Shown here: piece by piece, positions 32,601 through 37,223 of the stretch
How the letters are laid out: each line of letters begins with the position of its first letter
Numbering within the stretch: the stretch's first letter is position 1
From: Penium margaritaceum
Lineage: Eukaryota > Streptophyta > Zygnematophyceae > Desmidiales > Peniaceae
Assembly (NCBI GenBank): GCA_023375785.1
Contig: SZWC01008573.1
Span: 7,050 to 44,272, forward strand
Length of the DNA stretch: 37,223 nucleotides
Reading direction: 5' to 3'
Made by a program: the position numbers and the translations under genes
The notes under the pieces: generated by a model
What the model saw: the letters and a program-made list of their open reading frames with translations, nothing else
Databases searched by the model: none
Told to the model about the DNA's origin: nothing

Positions 32601-33105
32601 CACTCACATGCAGGCAGGCAGGCTACAGTGCTCGACGGCTACTTTGGTGGTCTCAGCTTCATCCCGCACATCCCTATGTGCACACAGGAATTTTCTCAGT
32701 GGCCAGTTCCTGAGAGCCACTTTCTTGGGAACCTCACTTCTGCTCTTGGTCAGCTTAGTTCTATAGAGCTTGTTTTTCTGCTTGCGCTCCTTCTTTCAGC
32801 TTGTCATTCGGCCACCCGAGTGCTCTGTACTGTCCCCAGGATCTGTCCAATCGCTGTTTGGTAGCTCATAGATATGTTCTTGGACTTTCCATAGGCCAGT
32901 TGGTGTGTTGCTTGCACGTACGCTGGCCTGACCGAGAGTGAAGGGTATATCCCTCTCTCTCTCGTTCATTTTTCAACTAACTCTCATATTTCTAAGCGTA
33001 TCTTTGCCGTCTCTCCACCTTTTCAAGCACCGTCAGTCACGTTGTGTTCTATGCGACGTGCTCACTCACACAGAACGTTGCTTAGGGGGTTTCTTCATTC
33101 CCTCA
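32601..33105 (+). repeat. Probable 5' LTR of element D (left limit unknown)
   Basis: The right boundary is set by CCCTCA at 33100-33105 directly before a tRNA-iMet primer site. The left boundary cannot be placed because the partner LTR lies outside the window. A frame at 32628-32864 has no recognisable domain. Confidence 0.45.
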
Positions 33106-33116
33106 TGGTATCAGAG
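33106..33116 (+). promoter_or_regulatory. Element D primer-binding site (tRNA-iMet 3' end)
   Basis: TGGTATCAGAG, 11 bases complementary to the 3' end of initiator Met tRNA, as in element A. Confidence 0.8.
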
Positions 33117-33346
33117 TAGTAGAGAGACTACGTGTGCACCCCACCATGCAATGCGCAGCAACAGGAATAGGGATGTCTGGGCCGGCTGGGTTGGGTTGGG
33201 TGGGGAGTACAAGTCCTGACAACGTGGAGGCCCTGAGCTAAGGGCTCACGTCACGTAGTCCTACGGTAGAGCCGGAGGCAGAATGCTGTTGAAATTTCTC
33301 AGCAGCTTCATTCGTCACTTCTGCTAACTTGGCGGCTATGAAACGA

Positions 33347-34062
33347 AGTGGCGGCATTCTGAGCCGCAGTAGCAGCAGCGGCTGCAACCGAAGCAGAACC
33401 TACGGCAGTAGCAGCCCTTGGCATCTACCTCATCACTGCCGCAGATCTGCCGCATCTGGCGGCAGCAGCGGGCGGCAGCCGCTCCTAGCTGTCGTGACGG
33501 CAGTCATCATAGTAGCAGCTGCTGCATTCCTCCAGAAGTGGCAACAACATCATCTCTTGCGACTTCCCTCAGCTGTAACTGCAACATCAACAGCAATCGC
33601 AGCTGGAAGGGGTAGCAGAAGTGGCGTCCGCAGCTGGCTCTAGCGCAGCAGCAGCAGCAAAAGTAGCAGCAGCACCAGTAGTGCCAGCCGCAGCTCTCAG
33701 CAATAGCGCTCGCAGCCTGCAGCTGTCTCTGAAGTAACACCAGGAGCAGCTGCTGGTGCTTGCAGGTAAACGTGCATTGTAGCACGCCGTAGCAGCAAGC
33801 AGCAGCCACCTTGTAATTGCATGCAGCTGCAAGCCACGCGTCCGCACGCTGCGGCATCTGCTGCTCGCAGCACGCACAGCACTCACGGCAGCAGCAGCAG
33901 CAGCAGCAGCAGCAGCCGACAGTCGCAGCCTCGCAATTGCGCGTAGCTGCAAGCCACGTGGCAACTCGCTACGGCATCAGCTGATTGCAGTAGCAACAGC
34001 CAGCGCAACGCGTCAGCAGCGACTACAGCAGCATCAGCAGCAGCGTGCGTATCCATGAAGAA
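33347..34062 (+). repeat. CAG/AGC-rich leader of element D
   Basis: About 0.7 kb of degenerate AGC/GCA trinucleotides, including a pure (AGC)n run near 33892-33916. It lies at the same position and orientation relative to the primer site as in element A. Confidence 0.8.
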
Positions 34063-34282
34063 GCTACACCGCAGCTTCCTGCTGCTCCTCTCTTGCTCAG
34101 CACGTCGCTACCGACGGGCTCGTGATTAAGGAGCCTGTATCACGACGAGTTTGTTGACCACGAGTCCATTGCAGGACTTTGCTTGGCTTTTCTTGGCTTG
34201 GTGTCCAGCACAAACAAAAAAACAAGGAGGAGTGAACCCGGGTCCACCCACTTGTGGCCATCTCTCGACAAGACATCCCTGG

Positions 34283-34588
34283 CAGCTGCTTTCCTCTTCT
34301 TTAGTCATTCTTCTTATTTTATTTTTGTTATTTTTGCCTTTTTTCTTTTTCTTTCTTTTGCATTTGTTTTTCTTTCTCTCCTCTTCTTTATCTCCTTCTC
34401 TCCCACTTGGTCGAGACCCGAATACATGGGGGTTTGTCTCAGTGTCTCGGGAGACCACCATTCCTCAGTTCAAAACTCGGGCACATAGGATTTTCCCACT
34501 TTGGTCAAGACCCGGGTACTCGGGGTTCTATCCCGAGACCACGGGAAACCACATACCTGTGGGGTTCACATTCTGGTACTGACACACA
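34283..34588 (+). repeat. Polypyrimidine tract followed by an imperfect 93-bp repeat
   Basis: 34290-34400 is almost pure T and C. Then TTGGTCGAGACCCG (near 34407) recurs as TTGGTCAAGACCCG (34501) with similar following sequence, an offset of about 93 bp. No counterpart was seen in the leader of element A, so this may be a separate insertion. Confidence 0.5.
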
Positions 34589-34663
34589 TTGCATGTGCCG
34601 AGGGCGAGGGACAATCCACCCTTTGTCACACAGTTTTTCGCATCACTTTCTTTCCTTGGCAGC

Positions 34664-36197
34664 ATGACATCATTGGTATTGCCGCTACTCGGCTCCACTT
34701 GGGCGCCGCCTTACTCGGTTCCAGCGTTCATCGGACCACCGTCGGTGATATACATTCCTCCATCATGGTTTTCCACATCCACATCGGCCCCAGTCGCGCT
34801 CTGTCCCTCTCCTCTCGTGACCACGTCCCGATCCCATCAGTCACACTCAGATTCACCTTCATCCATCTGCCATCATCAGCGTCGATCGTCAGATGCCTCT
34901 TGTGCTGTGAGTTTGGCGGTAGGGTCCAGCAGTCACGACTGTGAGTCGGATGGGTCCCTTCGGGGAGTGTCTTTGGACGGTTCGGGTGTGGCTGATGCAT
35001 GGATAGAGGATTGGCAGCATGTCACGTGCCCGCGTCTTCTAGCCCATTGTCTTGGTCGTGCACCGTCGTCGACGGCTTTATAAGGTGCTGTCGCTACATG
35101 CCACGTTTCATCTCCTGTCCGTGTTTCTCGTGGTTTCTGGATTCTTGACTTTGGAGCCACTCACCACATGACTTGTTCCCGTGTTCCATTCGTGTCGTTG
35201 GGGCCTGATGGAGACGTCCGTTTTTTCCGTACTGGTTCAGGACAGATGTTGCCTGTCCAGGGCGTTGGTGTCGTGCGGTTTGTCGGTCCCTCCGGTGACG
35301 TTTTCTTGCCTGATGTCCTGTATGTACCTACACGTGAGGTATGTCTCCTGTCCGTTCCAACCCTCGACGATCAGGGTATGGATTTTGTCGCCTCTCGTGG
35401 CGTGGGTATCGTTTCGTTGCAGTCATCTGTGTGTGTCATGTTACGTGACCTTCGCTGTGACAAACAGTATCCTATGCCTTTGTTTTCACCTAACGCATCC
35501 GCCGCTGCCGCTGCTCATGCCCATGTCGCTCCTACGCTTTCGGCTGAGTACATGCGCTTGCTTCATTGTCGCCTCTGTCCTGTGAGCACTGCTGCGATTC
35601 ACAGCTTGCTCCGCCACCAGCCTGCCACTGGTCTGGATGGTGCCATCTTCTCCGCGCCCTGCACCGCTGACTGCATGGATTGTGTGTAAGGCAAAATGCA
35701 TTATTGTCCTTTCCCAGTGTCCACGTCTTGCACCCATGAGCCTCTTGCTGTTGTCCATCATGATGTTATAGGACCGTTCCCAGTAGAGTTCCTCGGTGGC
35801 GGTCGTTATGTCCTCTGTCTGACTGACGACTATTCCCGTTTCCGTTGGATCTTTCCTCTCCGTCTCAAGAGCGACGTCGGTCCCATGATCGAGTCCTGGC
35901 TTGTCCAGGCAGAACTTGCCTTCCAACGTAAGCTGTAGGTGTTTTGTTTTGATCATGGTGGTGAGTTCATTGGACTCAACCTGCATTTTCTGACGTCGGT
36001 CGGTGTCCGGTTTGAGTCCTCCGTACCCTATACCCCTCAACAAAATGGCTTTTCTGAGCTCCGGAACCGCACTCTTGCGGATGGGGTTCGTACCATGTTG
36101 GTTGAGTCTGGTATGTCTGAAGCCTTCGCCTATGAGGCCATGGAGTACATAACTTGGGTGTGGAACCAGGTTCCTCATGGGCCCCTTCCACACCACG
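34664..36197 (+). pseudogene. Element D protease and integrase, truncated by element E
   Basis: A single frame from about 34589 to the insertion point, interrupted by TAA 35081-35083, TAA 35687-35689 and TAG 35936-35938. An in-frame ATG at 34664 starts a Ser/Pro-rich stretch. The protease has ILDFGATHHM near 35146-35172, with Phe in place of the usual Ser after the catalytic Asp. The pre-integrase zinc region ends at CMDCV, then a stop where A has Gln, then GKMHYC. The integrase has HHDVIGPF, FDHGGEF and NGFSELRNRT, so the DDE triad is kept, with 34 residues between the last two as in A. It ends at TWVWNQVPHGPLPHH, where element E begins. Confidence 0.87.
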
Positions 36198-36967
36198 TGT
36201 AAGCCGGACAGTGCCAACGGCACTGATGAAGGCTTGAGGCTTCCTTGAATGTGTAATCTGACTGTGGATTTGGAATCTACAGGAAAAACTGTGTGAGATT
36301 GACCCAAGAACGGGGTCGATCCATCAAGAATTGAGGAAGTTACGTCCGGCCGAAGGTTGGACCGGCCGAGGGGAAAACAAGTGACGGGAATTCATCTCCA
36401 AGGACTAAGGCTCGACCCTCGGAAGACCCAACAAGGCCGAAGCGCCCCTTCGGGCCCGGCTATTCAATGAATCAAGGATCATTGAGGGCCAAGGGCGCTT
36501 CGGAATGGCGCCCCGATGTGTTATTGCCAGAGAGGACGCTTCGGGCGGCCGTCACCGCCGCTAGTGGTGCTGCCAGCGGCAGATTGCTGTGGTTCACGGA
36601 AACGGCCATATCTCGGCTGTTCCTCCACGGAATGATGCGATTCTTGGTGCATTGGAAAGCTGGAAAGATGCGCTACATGATGTTAAGGCAGCAACGCTCA
36701 TCCCAGGCCCGTACGGAGCCGCGCACGGCTCGGCAAACTCGTGTCGCTTAGGATGTGTCATCATGTACATATAGTCTTGTATGTTAACACTTGAATAACA
36801 AGTACAGTTTACTCCCACTATGCCACACGTGTTCCCGTGCTCCCCTAAGATAATCCTACACTTCCACAACCCCGGGAAGGTGTGCACCGGCCTCCCCTTG
36901 GTCACCGTTGCCGCCGGTTGGTGCCTATACCATCTGGTTGAGGCTAGAACACCGCGCCTGGTTTACA
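36198..36967 (+). repeat. Element E 5' LTR
   Basis: About 770 bp with TGTA...TACA ends. It contains a perfect 11-bp inverted repeat, CCGAAGCGCCC at 36437-36447 with its complement at 36493-36503. The boundaries come from the break in element D and the primer site, since the second LTR is not in view. Confidence 0.75.
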
Positions 36968-36969
36968 CT

Positions 36970-36983
36970 TGGTATCAGAGCCA
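36970..36983 (+). promoter_or_regulatory. Element E primer-binding site (tRNA-iMet 3' end)
   Basis: TGGTATCAGAGCCA, a full-length match to the usual site for initiator Met tRNA, two bases after the LTR. Confidence 0.88.
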
Positions 36984-37151
36984 CCCTTGGCTCAGGGGCA
37001 CAATCATCTATGTGGCAACCTCTCCTGGTCAGCGTAGACCAATACGCATGTCGTCTCCTTGGCGGATCCGTGCCCAAGGCCAACCACGCACTCCGGTGAC
37101 AAGGCGGTAACCGGAGGACCCGTTGAGGAAGAAGTTGTACCGGACGTGAAG

Positions 37152-37223
37152 ATGACTTCAACCGGCTCGTCCTCGATGGCCGCGGCGTTTGACGCGCAAG
37201 GCGAAGTAACAGCAGCCGCAGCG
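37152..37223 (+). CDS. Possible gag start of element E (partial)
   Basis: An ATG at 37152 opens a frame to the window end, starting MTSTGSSSMAAAFDAQGE and going on Ala-rich. Its distance from the primer site fits a Copia gag start. Too short for a family match; another ATG downstream could be the real start. Confidence 0.4.
   Translation, partial: MTSTGSSSMAAAFDAQGEVTAAAA

Larger units (their letters stand above)
33106..36197 (+). mobile_element. Element D: A-related Copia element, interrupted by element E
   Basis: Plus-strand internal region from the primer site to the point where element E inserts in the integrase. The order is a CAG-rich leader, an unusual pyrimidine-rich segment, a short frame in the gag position, protease and integrase. 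The remainder (RT, RNase H, 3' LTR) would lie beyond E outside the window. No Gag zinc knuckle is visible, so gag is deleted or unrecognisable. Confidence 0.8.
36198..37223 (+). mobile_element. Element E: 5' end of a Copia element inserted in element D
   Basis: Similarity of D to the integrase of A stops at 36197 and a new LTR starts with TGTA. It ends in TACA at 36967 and is followed by a full primer site. The rest of the element lies beyond the window. The likely left target copy is CCACG (36193-36197); the right copy is not available. Confidence 0.8.

Noticed and set aside
33329..33964. Open frames in the CAG-rich leader of element D
   Set aside because: Low complexity on both strands, and the position corresponds to an untranslated leader in element A.
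35486..36307. A 273-codon minus-strand frame
   Set aside because: Antisense to the integrase of element D and runs across the D/E junction.

Overview
This is a repeat-dense eukaryotic nuclear segment with no convincing host gene. At least five Ty1/copia LTR retrotransposons or relics, one non-LTR retroelement relic, one hAT-like foldback element and several degenerate satellites fill most of it. Most likely source: a large green-lineage genome (streptophyte alga or land plant). The reasons are the Copia architecture (gag, aspartic protease, DDE integrase, RT, RNase H on one polyprotein), primer sites matching initiator Met tRNA, and the heavy nesting. No host marker gene is present, so the lineage is an inference. 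Assembly Ns lie at 12966, 13683-14075, 16378, 16826 and 28782.

Layout. 1-354: flank with a TATA-like box. 355-8091: element A, Copia on the minus strand, complete with both LTRs but decayed. 8092-11824: AT-richer DNA ending in a degenerate minisatellite (10848-11758). 11825-17193: element B, Copia on the plus strand, with 725-bp LTRs and a perfect ATAAG target duplication; part of its coding region is an assembly gap. 17477-19560: minus-strand relic of a non-LTR element with RT and a PD-X14-D endonuclease-like tail. 19561-22393: pyrimidine-rich, unrecognised. 22394-29235: hAT-like foldback element with a 9-bp target duplication, split by element C (22872-28966), a plus-strand Copia with a perfect GTTGT target duplication. 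29400-32600: element F, a plus-strand deletion derivative of the A family containing a pentamer satellite. About 32600-36197: element D, plus-strand and A-related, with protease and integrase. 36198-end: 5' end of element E, inserted inside the integrase of D and running off the window.

Two Copia groups coexist. A, D and E (and F by protein similarity to A) go with the usual primer site for the 3' end of initiator Met tRNA (TGGTATCAGAG...); no primer site is seen for F. A, D and F also have long CAG/AGC-rich leaders. B and C share a different Gag type and instead carry GGTTATGGGCCCAC, which matches the anticodon arm of the same tRNA. That is the half-tRNA priming known from Drosophila copia. 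All elements that can be read have lesions: A lost the RT active site, C has an integrase D-to-N change and a damaged protease, and A-D carry 13 internal stops that are all TAG or TAA. None looks autonomous as assembled. By eye, LTR divergence ranks B (about 2%) as younger than C (about 3%), and C as younger than A (about 5-8%).
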